A stretch of DNA of 64,000 nucleotides from Cellvibrionaceae bacterium AOL6 (GTDB lineage Bacteria; Pseudomonadota; Gammaproteobacteria; Pseudomonadales; Cellvibrionaceae). Both the position numbers and the translations under genes were made by a program. The notes below the pieces were generated by a model that saw only the letters and a list, made by a program, of their open reading frames with translations, had not been told where the DNA came from and did no database searches. Shown here in pieces: positions 46,468-54,858 of this stretch; the stretch's first letter is position 1, and each line of letters opens with the position of its first letter. The DNA lies in NCBI GenBank assembly GCA_003265435.1, contig NOXC01000011.1, forward strand, positions 1 through 64,000, given 5' to 3'.

Positions 46468-47085
46468 AGTTCAGAAATTTAAATGCTTACCAAGCAAGTC
46501 GCGAAATTCATTTTCGATCGTGTCTTTCCCTGTCATTCGTGCTCGATTTACGCCAACGACTTAAGTGACATAGTTTGAGTATAGCTGCCAGCACTCGAAT
46601 ACGAGGCCAATATATAAAAATACATTAGAGGTGTTTGCAGCCCATCGTCAGACGTATTTTTAGGACACAACGCCGCTAAGCTTATCGCTCGATAACGCAA
46701 AACGGCACACGGAACCCGCTCTAGAAATACGCATTGGCGACAGCGCCCTTTCACCCAACGTTAGTAAGCGCTTCGCCATCCTCACTTGCTAAAAACCACG
46801 CCGACTTGCGCCGAGGCACAAAGTTCGAGGTTCGAATAAAGCGTGCGAAAAAGATCAGACCGAAAGTGACACATCTGCGGTTCCAAAACGCAAGGTAATC
46901 GTTACGGTGTGCGGTGCTGGGCAGCCACGGAAAGCCGCGTTAGCCCGGCCAACGGAACCCGGAACACACACTGTTCCTGCGTCGAGAGAGACAGACCGCG
47001 CCCCTGCCGGAGGCAGACACGCGGACTGCGAGGTCCCCTCCCGTTCCCCCTACGAAATAACAATAAACTCACTTGGAGATCTCGC
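46468..47085. other. Long intergenic region and possible structured leader
   Basis: This 618-base gap contains no convincing gene; a 68-codon minus-strand frame at 46548-46754 has no family features. The last 180 bases before the giant redox gene are GC-rich with nested complementary segments: GTGT/CACA-type closure (46907-46969), GCGG/CCGC (46911-46914 and 46935-46938) and CGTT/AACG (46938-46941 and 46951-46954). This could be a folded mRNA leader. It does not match a riboswitch class that I can recognise. Confidence 0.3.
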
Positions 47086-50000
47086 ATGACATGCCTATCT
47101 TCTCGGGCGACGAACACGTATTTATTGGCGCGACATATGACGCCAATGCTGGTCCTGTGCGCCCTTTTCACCCCCAACGCCCCCGCGCAAAGCAGCGAGC
47201 CGTATACCCGCCTGGAGGCCGAGGACTATGACAGCTACCACGACACCAGCCCCGGCAATGCCGGCGGCGCCTACCGCGGCGACGATGTGGATATCGAAGC
47301 CCTCGCGGACGGCGAGGGCTACAACGTTGGCTGGGCCGACCCCGGCGAATGGTTGAGCTATTCCGTCATCCTCGACGCTGGCCAATACCGCTTTAGCGCC
47401 CGAGTGGCGACACCTTACGAGAGCGCAGCCTACAGCTTGAGCCTCGACGACAATACCTTCCATCAAGCCAGCCTCACCGGTACGGGCGGTTGGCAAAGCT
47501 GGGTGCTCGACGAGACCGATGGCGAGCTGGAGGTAAGTGAATCGGGTGTGCACACGCTCCGGTTTTCATTTCAAGGCGCACTGAATCTGGACTACATCGA
47601 CATTGCGCGAATCAACGCGCCTACCGACCCTACCGAGCCTACCGAGCCTACCGATCCCACCGGCTCGGCATTGCCCTGCAGCGCCAGTGCGTCCAGTTCC
47701 GAAGCCGGCTTCACGCCCGCCGCGGTCTGCGACGAAAATCCGGCGACGCGCTGGGGCAGCGCCTTTAATGATCAGGAATGGCTGCAGCTCGACCTTGGCG
47801 CGGTGTACGACATTGAGCGCGTTGAACTCGACTGGGAGGCCGCGTTCGGTCGCGCCTACGAATTACAGGTCAGTCGCGACGCGCTGAACTGGCAAATCGC
47901 CGTGAGCCAAAACGCCGGGAGCGGCGGCAGCGAAGTGCACGCTTTCACCCCGACACCCGCGCGTTACGTGCGCCTGATGGGCCTCGCACGCGGCACAGAA
48001 TGGGGCTATTCACTTTGGGACGTGCGCGTGTTTGGCGACACCGGCACCCAACCAGAAAAAACCCTACTGTCCGAGACCTTTGGGGGCAAATCAATGAAAC
48101 TCCGTAAACGACTGACCCAAGGCCTCGCAATTACCTGCATCAGCACTTTGTGCGCTGCGTTTACCGAGGCACAAACGACATTCTCAGAAGACGACTTTCA
48201 GAAAGTCACCGTCGCCGCCCGCGGCAGCCTGAACCTGCCACAGGAATTCGAAATCGCCGGAGACGGGCGCGTATTTGTCGCCAGTAAATGCGGCGATGTC
48301 TATGGCTGGCAACTCGACGAAGACACACCGGCCGTGATTGGCACCTTGCCCAATGTACGCTGCGCCTTCGAGGACGGCCTGCTGAGCCTGGCCTTGGACC
48401 CCGACTTTCCCGAACAGCCGTACCTCTATTTTCAATACACCGCACCGGGCAGCCTCACGCGTGTTTCTCGCTACAGCCTGGATGCGAACGGCCAACTGGA
48501 TACCACTTCCGAATCCATCCTGCTGGAATGGCAGACGGGCAACGAAGCCACTGGTCACATGGGTGGCTCGATGCTGTTCGACTTGGACGGCAACCTGATC
48601 ATCACCACCGGCGACAATCTGCCCGCCTCGGGCTACTTTGCTCCCGGCGCTCAGGCCACCTCGGGTAATACCAATGACTTGCGCGGCAAGGTACTGCGCA
48701 TCCGCCCCACCGCAGAGGGCGGCTATACCGTTCCAGCGGGCAACCTGTTTGCCGATGACGGCCTGCACCGACCCGAAATTTACGCGATGGGCTTTCGCAA
48801 TCCGTACCGGCTGAACATGGACCCCGCCACCGGGTTTTTCTATGTGGGTGACATCGGCCCCGATTCCTCGGCCGACTCCGCAGAGGGCCCGGCAGGCATC
48901 GATGAAATCAATGAAATTCGCAGCGCGGGCAATTTCGGATGGCCCTTCGTGATTGGCGACAACCGCCCCTACCCCGGCTTCGACCCCAATCGGCTGGTCA
49001 ACGAATACAGTGGCAATACCGGTGCACGCGAACTGCCTGCCGCGCAAGGCTCCATCTGGGACGTGCGCCACCAAGCCACCATGGCCGGTCCGGTCTACCG
49101 CTATGACGACACCATCGACAGCGAATTCAAATTGCCGGAAGCCTTTGATGGCCACTTGATCTTCTGGGACTTCAACAGCAGCCGTTTTTTTACGCTGGAC
49201 GTCGACAGCGCCGAGCAGCCCCGTCCTCATGCCGAATTCCCGATCTACACCCAGGGGTTTCAGGGTGCCATCGACGTGGAGCTCGACCCGCGCACGCAGC
49301 AACTCTACGTGCTCGAGTGGGGTTCCGGTTGCTGCGACAAAGAGCCCTTTAACAACGCTGGCCTGTATCGCTTCGACTACATCGGTGATCGCGACAACGG
49401 CACCAATATCGCGCTCGGTGCAAGTATCACAGCGAGCTCAGAAATCGGCGGGAATGCGGCGGCCTTTGCGGTGGATGGCGATGCCAGCACGCGCTGGGAA
49501 AGCGCCTTTGAAGACCCTCAAACGCTGGAGCTCGACCTCGCCGATACGCGAGTACTCAGCGCCATCGTCATTCAGTGGGAAGGGGCCTTCAGCGAATCCT
49601 TTGTGCTCGAAGCGTCCACCGATGCGCAAGCCTGGACCACGCTGTTCAGTGAAAACAACAACACGGGCGGCACCCAGCTGCACCTCATCAACGACGCCAA
49701 TGCGTATCGCTACCTCCGCCTGCGCATGCTCACGCGGGGCACCGGCTACGGGCACTCCATCTTCGAATTCGAAGTCTACGCCGAAGAAGGCAGCGCCCCA
49801 TTGGGCGAGCACGCCTATCTGAACATGCCGCGCACTCTCGACGCCCGCTTCACCGGCGTGCCGCAACGGCTGTCCGAGACCGGCGCGTTCACCGACACCG
49901 CGAACTTAACGCCCGCGCCGCACCTCATCCCTTTCGCACCGAACAGTAAACTTTGGTCCGACCGTGCGCTCAAACAGCGCTGGCTGTCACTGCCGGCCGA

Positions 50001-52587
50001 CTCGATCATCGAATACGCCGAACGCGAACACTGGAACTCCCCGGAAGGCAGCGTCGCGATCAAACACTTTGAGCTGCCCTTAGCCACTGGGGAAACTCGA
50101 CGCCTTGAAACGCGCCTGCTGGTCATGCAGGGGAACGGCCGTGTCTACGGCCTCACCTATCGCTGGCAAGACGACCAACGCGACGCCGAGCTGCTCACCA
50201 CGGAAGTGTTCGAAGACTTTGAGATTCAAGACGCCGATGGCAGTACCTGGACTCAAACCTGGGCCTATCCCAGCCCGACACAGTGCCTGGACTGCCACAA
50301 CAGTGCATCCAGCCAATTCCTGGCCATCAATACGCGGCAACTGAATGGCGACTTCCCCTATGCCAGCGGCACCGAAAACCAACTGCTGTACTGGAGTCGT
50401 CATGCGCTGATCGACGCGCCGATCACAGCGGGCGAGCTGCCTTCACTGCCTCGCACAGCCGCGATTGATGACAACAGCGCCGCGCTCGAGTTGAGGATCA
50501 AATCCTACCTCGATACCAATTGCGCGCACTGTCATGGCACCGGTAACGGTGGCTCTCAATGGGATGCACGCTTTCACACCCCACTGGCTGCAATGCAAGT
50601 GCTCGACAGCCCCACCACCGGCATCCGCAACTACCTCAACGATTACGGTATTGAGGATGCTCGCGTCGTCGCCTCCGGCAACCCTGCCGAATCCATTCTG
50701 TACATTCGCGATAAAAGTACCGATCCGAATGATCGCATGCCGCCGCTGGCGCGCGCACTGGAACACGAGGCGTATATCGACGCCCTTGAACAGTGGATCA
50801 ACGGGCTTGATGGCAGCGAGACTGCACCACCGGTGTCCGTTGGCGCCGCCGGCCAATCTTCCACCGGCGAGCCTGCCAACATCGTCGCCCAGGCGCTCGA
50901 TGGTGACCCGAGCACATTGTGGAGCAGCGAGTTTGCTCAGGGACAGTGGCTTGAGGTGGATCTGGGACAAGCCTATGACATCGAACGCATCGTCCTCGAT
51001 TGGGAGGCCATTTATCAGTCCGGCTACGTGATAGAAGGCTCGAACGACCGCCAGAATTGGACAGTTCTGGTCGAGGTGAACGGCCCCACCGAGTGTCTAC
51101 AGAGCCACGTAGGGCTCGAGGGGCGCTTCCGCTATTTGCGCCTGACCCGCGCCAATTCACAACCCGACTGGGGCTTCGCGCTCTGGGAGTTTGAAGTGTA
51201 TGGCACGCAGGACGACCCCGGCGAAACACCCGATACGCCGGCACCGCACGTGCTTCCCATTGTGGCCACCGATGCCTCCAGCGCACTTGCGCCCCACCTT
51301 GCCACATCGGCAACCGATGGCGACGCCGCCACCCGCTGGGAGAGCGCGCACAGCGACCCGCAATATCTGCAACTGGACTTTGGTGCCACGCAGCACCTCA
51401 CTGAACTGACACTGCACTGGGAGGCGGCGTATGCGAGCCAATACTCACTGCTCAGCTCCAACGATGGGCAGCAATGGTCAAATATCAAAACCGTGGAGAA
51501 CAGCCTCGGTGGTGAACAGGTATTAGCGCTCAACGGGGAAACGGGTCGCTACCTGCGCATCCTCGGCACCGCGCGCGCAACCGGCTACGGCTACTCGCTT
51601 TGGGAAGTCAGTGCAAAAGGGCTTGCCGCCGATCCCAACCTGCGTGCAATCGACATTGTCAGCCCGGCCGAAGGCGAACGCTATGGCAATCGCGACAACA
51701 TCACGCTCAACCTGAGTTTCAGCCATAACGACTGGCTCAGTAGCGGAGGCCGAATCCGCTACCAGCTTGATGATCGAGTGCCTGTTACCCAGAGTTCTGC
51801 CACGGCTAATCTCGGGCAGCTCAACACCGGTTCACATACCCTGCGGGCGACCTTGGTCGACAGTAATGGCAATGAGGTCGGCGTCCCCCGCACCAGGCAG
51901 TTCAGTGTGAGCTGCGATGAAGACTGCCCCACGGTCCTGGTCTTCTCCAAAACCAGCGGCTTCCGCCACGGCTCGATTCCCGCGGGCATCGCCATGCTCG
52001 AACGCATCGGTGCAGAACATGGTTATACCCTGTTTGCCACGGAGGATGCCGCACACTTCGATGCCGCGACGCTCGCCAATTATTCCACCGTGGTGTTTAT
52101 GAACACGACCGGCGATATCTTCACCGAGGCACAGCGCGCCGCGTTTCGCAGCTTTATTGAAAGCGGCGGTGGCTATGTCGGCATGCACTCTGCCGCCGAT
52201 ACCGAGCACAATTGGCCCTGGTACACCGATACCCTGCTCGCCGGCGCCGAGTTTTTGCATCACGGTGACGGCATTCCCAATGCGCACATCGACATCGAAT
52301 GGGCCGACACACAGTTAGATCATATCGACGGCGACTGGTGGATGCAGGACGAGTGGTATTTCTGGGTCGGCAACCCGCGCAACAACCCCACGGTGGAAGT
52401 CCTCGCCACGCTGGATCGCAGCAGTTACCCGTCGAACTACCCGGTCGAAGATCACCCGATCATCTTCCGCAACAGCGTCGAGCAGGGCCGCGTGTTTTAC
52501 ACGGCGATAGGGCACGTGGATGCGAACTTCTCCGACCCGGATGTCGAGCAGATGATTCAGAAAGCGATCCTGTGGACGAGTGAGTAA
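47086..52587 (+). CDS. Giant secreted redox protein: CBM6, F5/8C modules, PQQ-type sugar dehydrogenase, di-haem cytochrome and ThuA-like domain
   Basis: An 1833-residue exported protein. The ATG at 47086 has GGAG eight bases upstream and starts a signal region ending at NAPAQS; the longer frame from 46909 is rejected. Order: CBM6 (about 38-180); Thr-Pro linker; F5/8C module (about 200-325); an internal signal-peptide-like segment from Met337; glucose/sorbosone dehydrogenase-type PQQ propeller (about 365-770); F5/8C (about 772-900); SO2930-type di-haem cytochrome (about 909-1240) with CLDCH (C1067) and CAHCH (C1146); two more F5/8C modules (about 1250-1370 and 1390-1510); an Ig-like domain (about 1518-1609); and a C-terminal ThuA-like domain (about 1612-1833). 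Oxidation of a sugar with electron passage to the haems is the likely chemistry. Partner and substrate are unknown. Confidence 0.85.
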   Translation: MTCLSSRATNTYLLARHMTPMLVLCALFTPNAPAQSSEPYTRLEAEDYDSYHDTSPGNAGGAYRGDDVDIEALADGEGYNVGWADPGEWLSYSVILDAGQYRFSARVATPYESAAYSLSLDDNTFHQASLTGTGGWQSWVLDETDGELEVSESGVHTLRFSFQGALNLDYIDIARINAPTDPTEPTEPTDPTGSALPCSASASSSEAGFTPAAVCDENPATRWGSAFNDQEWLQLDLGAVYDIERVELDWEAAFGRAYELQVSRDALNWQIAVSQNAGSGGSEVHAFTPTPARYVRLMGLARGTEWGYSLWDVRVFGDTGTQPEKTLLSETFGGKSMKLRKRLTQGLAITCISTLCAAFTEAQTTFSEDDFQKVTVAARGSLNLPQEFEIAGDGRVFVASKCGDVYGWQLDEDTPAVIGTLPNVRCAFEDGLLSLALDPDFPEQPYLYFQYTAPGSLTRVSRYSLDANGQLDTTSESILLEWQTGNEATGHMGGSMLFDLDGNLIITTGDNLPASGYFAPGAQATSGNTNDLRGKVLRIRPTAEGGYTVPAGNLFADDGLHRPEIYAMGFRNPYRLNMDPATGFFYVGDIGPDSSADSAEGPAGIDEINEIRSAGNFGWPFVIGDNRPYPGFDPNRLVNEYSGNTGARELPAAQGSIWDVRHQATMAGPVYRYDDTIDSEFKLPEAFDGHLIFWDFNSSRFFTLDVDSAEQPRPHAEFPIYTQGFQGAIDVELDPRTQQLYVLEWGSGCCDKEPFNNAGLYRFDYIGDRDNGTNIALGASITASSEIGGNAAAFAVDGDASTRWESAFEDPQTLELDLADTRVLSAIVIQWEGAFSESFVLEASTDAQAWTTLFSENNNTGGTQLHLINDANAYRYLRLRMLTRGTGYGHSIFEFEVYAEEGSAPLGEHAYLNMPRTLDARFTGVPQRLSETGAFTDTANLTPAPHLIPFAPNSKLWSDRALKQRWLSLPADSIIEYAEREHWNSPEGSVAIKHFELPLATGETRRLETRLLVMQGNGRVYGLTYRWQDDQRDAELLTTEVFEDFEIQDADGSTWTQTWAYPSPTQCLDCHNSASSQFLAINTRQLNGDFPYASGTENQLLYWSRHALIDAPITAGELPSLPRTAAIDDNSAALELRIKSYLDTNCAHCHGTGNGGSQWDARFHTPLAAMQVLDSPTTGIRNYLNDYGIEDARVVASGNPAESILYIRDKSTDPNDRMPPLARALEHEAYIDALEQWINGLDGSETAPPVSVGAAGQSSTGEPANIVAQALDGDPSTLWSSEFAQGQWLEVDLGQAYDIERIVLDWEAIYQSGYVIEGSNDRQNWTVLVEVNGPTECLQSHVGLEGRFRYLRLTRANSQPDWGFALWEFEVYGTQDDPGETPDTPAPHVLPIVATDASSALAPHLATSATDGDAATRWESAHSDPQYLQLDFGATQHLTELTLHWEAAYASQYSLLSSNDGQQWSNIKTVENSLGGEQVLALNGETGRYLRILGTARATGYGYSLWEVSAKGLAADPNLRAIDIVSPAEGERYGNRDNITLNLSFSHNDWLSSGGRIRYQLDDRVPVTQSSATANLGQLNTGSHTLRATLVDSNGNEVGVPRTRQFSVSCDEDCPTVLVFSKTSGFRHGSIPAGIAMLERIGAEHGYTLFATEDAAHFDAATLANYSTVVFMNTTGDIFTEAQRAAFRSFIESGGGYVGMHSAADTEHNWPWYTDTLLAGAEFLHHGDGIPNAHIDIEWADTQLDHIDGDWWMQDEWYFWVGNPRNNPTVEVLATLDRSSYPSNYPVEDHPIIFRNSVEQGRVFYTAIGHVDANFSDPDVEQMIQKAILWTSE
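48094..48174 (+). other. Internal signal-peptide-like segment and possible second start
   Basis: In-frame Met337 of the giant redox protein begins MKLRKRLTQGLAITCISTLC, a basic-hydrophobic-small pattern ending near TEAQ, as in a Sec signal. GGGGG lies seven bases before this ATG. Either two once-separate secreted proteins were fused in frame, or a second start yields a shorter exported dehydrogenase. Confidence 0.6.
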
Positions 52588-52593
52588 ATAAAG

Positions 52594-52617
52594 ATCGGGG
52601 CGAGCGCTCGCCCCGAT
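52594..52617. terminator. Perfect 24-base palindromic terminator
   Basis: ATCGGGGCGAGC/GCTCGCCCCGAT is a perfect inverted repeat between the convergent redox-protein and small heat-shock genes. On the minus strand it is followed by CTTTATTTAC, so it can end the heat-shock message; it also follows the plus-strand stop codon. Confidence 0.75.
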
Positions 52618-52629
52618 GCCATCTCGGCG

Positions 52630-53175
52630 TTAACTGTGTATCTCTATGCGCTTACTTTCACTGCGAGGCAGCGCCTTTCGAGCGATACGCAGGCGCAAAA
52701 CACCATCCTTTAACTCAGCAGTGATATCGTCCACATTCGCATCATCAGGCAGCGCAAGCGTGCGTTGGAAAGCACCATAGCTGCGTTCAATACGATAGTA
52801 CTGTGCCTCTTTGTTCTCACGAGTCGCCTCCTTTCTTCCCTGAATGAGCAGCCTGTCTCCACGGACTTCAATATCGATATCTTCTCTCGCCATTCCCGGC
52901 ACATCGAGCGCGATCTCATAATTGTGCTCGCTGCCACTGATGTCCACGCTTGGGCGAAAGTCCATCCTTCCTGCGACAGAGCTCGACTTGAAAGCGGGCA
53001 AGCCTAAGGCCTGAAAAGCCTGCTCGAATAACTGATCAAACTCCCGCTGTAGGCGCATTATCGGTGCCGAGTGCAATGAGGTGGCGTCCTCCCGCCTCAC
53101 CGGAAGCGGCTCCTGTTGAGCGTGTGATTCCTCGTGTTTGAACCAATTCCAAGGGTTTAATTTTTCCAGTTTCAT
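52630..53175 (-). CDS. Small heat-shock protein, Hsp20 family
   Basis: A 181-residue chaperone. An N-terminal arm of about 75 residues, including a WNWFKHEESHAQQ stretch, precedes the alpha-crystallin domain (RPSVDISGSEHNYEIALDVPG to LKDGVLRLRIARK) with the class A A/G-x-L motif GVLRLRI. The C-terminal tail ends in RIEIHS and includes the usual I-x-I-type contact (RIEI). It binds unfolding proteins without ATP. It lies 69 bases downstream of the other Hsp20 gene, with a hairpin between, and is probably co-transcribed in part. Confidence 0.92.
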   Translation of the reverse strand: MKLEKLNPWNWFKHEESHAQQEPLPVRREDATSLHSAPIMRLQREFDQLFEQAFQALGLPAFKSSSVAGRMDFRPSVDISGSEHNYEIALDVPGMAREDIDIEVRGDRLLIQGRKEATRENKEAQYYRIERSYGAFQRTLALPDDANVDDITAELKDGVLRLRIARKALPRSESKRIEIHS

Positions 53176-53219
53176 TGTTCGCCTCCTGACTCTATCAAGC
53201 CATTCTAAAGACCAACATT

Positions 53220-53238
53220 GCCGGGCTCGTTGCCCGGC
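53220..53238 (-). terminator. Hairpin between the two Hsp20 genes
   Basis: GCCGGGC-TCGTT-GCCCGGC is a perfect seven-base-pair stem six bases after the ibpA-like stop codon, without a T tract on the minus strand. It may give partial termination or protect the upstream message. Confidence 0.6.
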
Positions 53239-53244
53239 ATACTT

Positions 53245-53721
53245 TCAGGCTGCCTTGCCTTCCGCATCGTTTGAAGCGTCCCCTTGATGCTCTAGTGCAG
53301 GTGTCGACTGCCGAATTTCGATATTCTTCGGTTTCATCGCCTCGGGCACTTCTTTGAAGAGCTCTATGGTCAGCAGTCCGTTGTCTAAATTTGCACTGCT
53401 CACTTCAACATAGTCCGCCAGATTGAAGCGCCGCTCAAAATTACGAGTCGCAATGCCGTTGTGAAGCAGCTTCTTCTCTTTCGCTTCGTCCTTTTTCCCA
53501 CGCACAGTGAGCACACCCTGCTCTACATAAATTTCCAGCTCTTCGCGTTTAAACCCTGCCACCGCGAGCGTCACGGCGTAACGGTTTTCTTCCCGGACTT
53601 CAATATCGTAGGGGGGGTAACCAGAGACGGTGTCGCTGTGCAGCGCGCTGTCGAGCATCGAAGCAATACGATCAAAGCCCACACTGTTCCTGTATAAAGG
53701 GGATAAATCAATTGAGTTCAT
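53245..53721 (-). CDS. ibpA: Small heat-shock protein IbpA-like
   Basis: A 158-residue small heat-shock protein. The ATG at 53721 has GGAGG seven bases upstream; the longer frame to 53832 runs through the promoter. It matches IbpA/IbpB throughout: LSPLYRNSVGFDRIASMLD, YPPYDIEVREENRYAVTLAVAGF, ELEIYVEQGVLTVRGKK and the central LLHNGIATRNFERRFNLADYVEV. It acts as a cytoplasmic holdase on aggregating proteins. A sigma-32 promoter and a ROSE-like thermometer lie upstream. Confidence 0.95.
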   Translation of the reverse strand: MNSIDLSPLYRNSVGFDRIASMLDSALHSDTVSGYPPYDIEVREENRYAVTLAVAGFKREELEIYVEQGVLTVRGKKDEAKEKKLLHNGIATRNFERRFNLADYVEVSSANLDNGLLTIELFKEVPEAMKPKNIEIRQSTPALEHQGDASNDAEGKAA

Positions 53722-53727
53722 GACATG

Positions 53728-53743
53728 TCCTCCAACTGAGCAA
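53728..53743 (-). promoter_or_regulatory. ROSE-like RNA thermometer at the ibpA ribosome-binding site
   Basis: In the minus-strand mRNA, UUGCU (53739-53743) can pair with AGGA of the ribosome-binding site (53728-53731) across a seven-base loop, leaving a bulged G, the signature of ROSE elements in ibpA leaders. A further stem, TATGGTGCC/GGTGCCATA in mRNA sense (53772-53796), lies upstream as expected for these multi-hairpin leaders. Confidence 0.6.
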
Positions 53744-53805
53744 CACAAAACAAAATCAAAAGATAAAGTGGTATGGCACCTGTCAGCGGCACCATACAAT
53801 GACGC

Positions 53806-53834
53806 AAATGGGGACGCGCCCGGCGCTTTCAATC
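53806..53834 (-). promoter_or_regulatory. Sigma-32 heat-shock promoter
   Basis: On the minus strand, GATTGAAA (53827-53834) and CCCCATTT (53806-53813) are separated by 13 bases, an excellent fit to the RpoH consensus CTTGAAA-N11-16-CCCCATnT. It drives ibpA and probably the second Hsp20 gene. Confidence 0.8.
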
Positions 53835-53937
53835 TTTCAGGTCTAGATTGAATTAAATCAAAGGAGGGAGGAAGTTATAGCCGTTTTCTATAAACTGAAA
53901 AGGCTGCCCTATTATTGTTGGCGCTCGAGCAATGCAC

Positions 53938-54510
53938 TTACTTTTGCACATTCCCACCAGTAAACGGAGCGGGCTTTTCAAGCGACGTATCAAAGCGATC
54001 AAGCTTGCCTATGTCGAGTACCGGTGAGGCATCGATGTGCTGGGCGTCCATCATCTGAGCGACGCGCTGCAGCGATGAGATGATCATCGTCTGCTCCCAT
54101 TCCTGCAGATCACCAAACTGACGTGCGAAGTGCTCCTGCAATGGAATGGGGGCATCCTTCAGGGTGTCGTACGCCTCGTCCGTGAGGTATGCGTGGACCT
54201 TGCGCTTGTCTTCTTTCGAGCGTTCGCGATAGACATAGCCGCGCTTTTCAAGACGATCCAGAATCGTCGTCACTGTTGCCTGACTGAGGCTGACTTCGTT
54301 CGCCAATTCACCGATGGTCACTTCGCCTTGATCTCGCAGCGTCTGCAATAACAATATCTGAGGCGCTGTCAGGCCTGTGGTTTTCGCCAGGTACTTGGAG
54401 TGCAGGTCTGTCGCGCGAATGACGCGACGCAGTGCCACCAGCACTTCTTCAATGCTGTTCAAAAACTTTTCCTCATCGGTGAGATGCTCGTAGTGGGCCA
54501 AATTATACAT
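53938..54510 (-). CDS. ectR: MarR-family repressor of ectoine synthesis, EctR
   Basis: A 190-residue MarR-type regulator that diverges from ectA. The winged helix-turn-helix covers about residues 45-115 (TTGLTAPQILLLQTL, ITIG-type wing start, VSLSQATVTTILDRLEKRGYV, ERSKEDKRKVHAYLT). Its length, N-terminus (EKFLNSIEEVLVALRRVIRATDLHSKYLAKTTG) and position match EctR1 of haloalkaliphilic methylotrophs, a repressor of the ectABC-ask operon that responds to osmolarity. An EctR-like site overlaps its own start codon, suggesting autoregulation. The nearest GGAG is 14 bases from the ATG, unusually far. Confidence 0.93.
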   Translation of the reverse strand: MYNLAHYEHLTDEEKFLNSIEEVLVALRRVIRATDLHSKYLAKTTGLTAPQILLLQTLRDQGEVTIGELANEVSLSQATVTTILDRLEKRGYVYRERSKEDKRKVHAYLTDEAYDTLKDAPIPLQEHFARQFGDLQEWEQTMIISSLQRVAQMMDAQHIDASPVLDIGKLDRFDTSLEKPAPFTGGNVQK

Positions 54511-54521
54511 AGCACTAAATA
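54504..54521. promoter_or_regulatory. EctR-like site over the ectR start codon
   Basis: Read on the minus strand, TATTTAGT-GC-TATGTATA matches the left half of the EctR1 operator in all eight bases and the right half in part. The ectR start codon lies inside the site, so binding would block its own expression. Confidence 0.5.
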
Positions 54522-54686
54522 GTTCTCCGATTAATTTTTACGCCCTTTCACCCGAAAGCATCACCCAACCAACAGACTTAAACCCCTTATTACGGTGAAA
54601 TCCGCTTGAGACGGGCCAAGCCTTCTATAGGAAAGCTTTGACCGCGAATGAGTCTGAGGCCAATCAGGTAAAGTGGACATAATTTT

Positions 54687-54704
54687 TATTTAGTGTACTA
54701 TATA
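54687..54704. promoter_or_regulatory. EctR operator upstream of ectA
   Basis: TATTTAGT-GT-ACTATATA is, as I recall it, identical to the pseudopalindrome reported as protected by EctR1 in Methylomicrobium alcaliphilum (8-base halves, 2-base spacer). There it overlaps the -10 region of the ect promoter; here it lies 155 bases before ectA, consistent with a long leader. Confidence 0.8.
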
Positions 54705-54718
54705 TTCAGCTCTAAACA

Positions 54719-54754
54719 TATAGCACGCTCGAAACCGCCAAATAACGTGCTATA
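54719..54754. promoter_or_regulatory. Long inverted repeat in the ectoine control region
   Basis: TATAGCACG (54719-54727) and CGTGCTATA (54746-54754) are perfect nine-base arms with an 18-base spacer, just after the EctR operator. It could be a hairpin at the 5' end of the ect transcript or a site for another regulator. Confidence 0.5.
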
Positions 54755-54818
54755 ACGCGACAAAACTTAGCCTTTTAGGCAAATGGAGCTAAAAGTTTGT
54801 ATTTGGCGCTTAATTATT

Positions 54819-54836
54819 TATTTAGCGATCTAAACT
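54819..54836. promoter_or_regulatory. Second EctR-like site next to the ectA ribosome-binding site
   Basis: TATTTAGC-GA-TCTAAACT keeps seven of eight bases of the left EctR half-site and contains the perfect palindrome TTTAG-CGAT-CTAAA. It ends 22 bases before the ectA start and could act as an auxiliary operator. Confidence 0.45.
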
Positions 54837-54858
54837 TTAGAGAATTAAAGGATACGTT

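Noticed and set aside
46548-46754. 68-codon minus-strand frame upstream of the membrane kinase
   Set aside because: No ribosome-binding site, domain or conserved pattern; probably chance.
46890-47085. Possible cobalamin or cyclic-di-GMP riboswitch
   Set aside because: The conserved boxes of these classes were looked for by eye and not found.
48184-49302. Long minus-strand open frame (372 codons) opposite the PQQ dehydrogenase
   Set aside because: Antisense shadow of a strongly supported domain; no signal, domain or start context.
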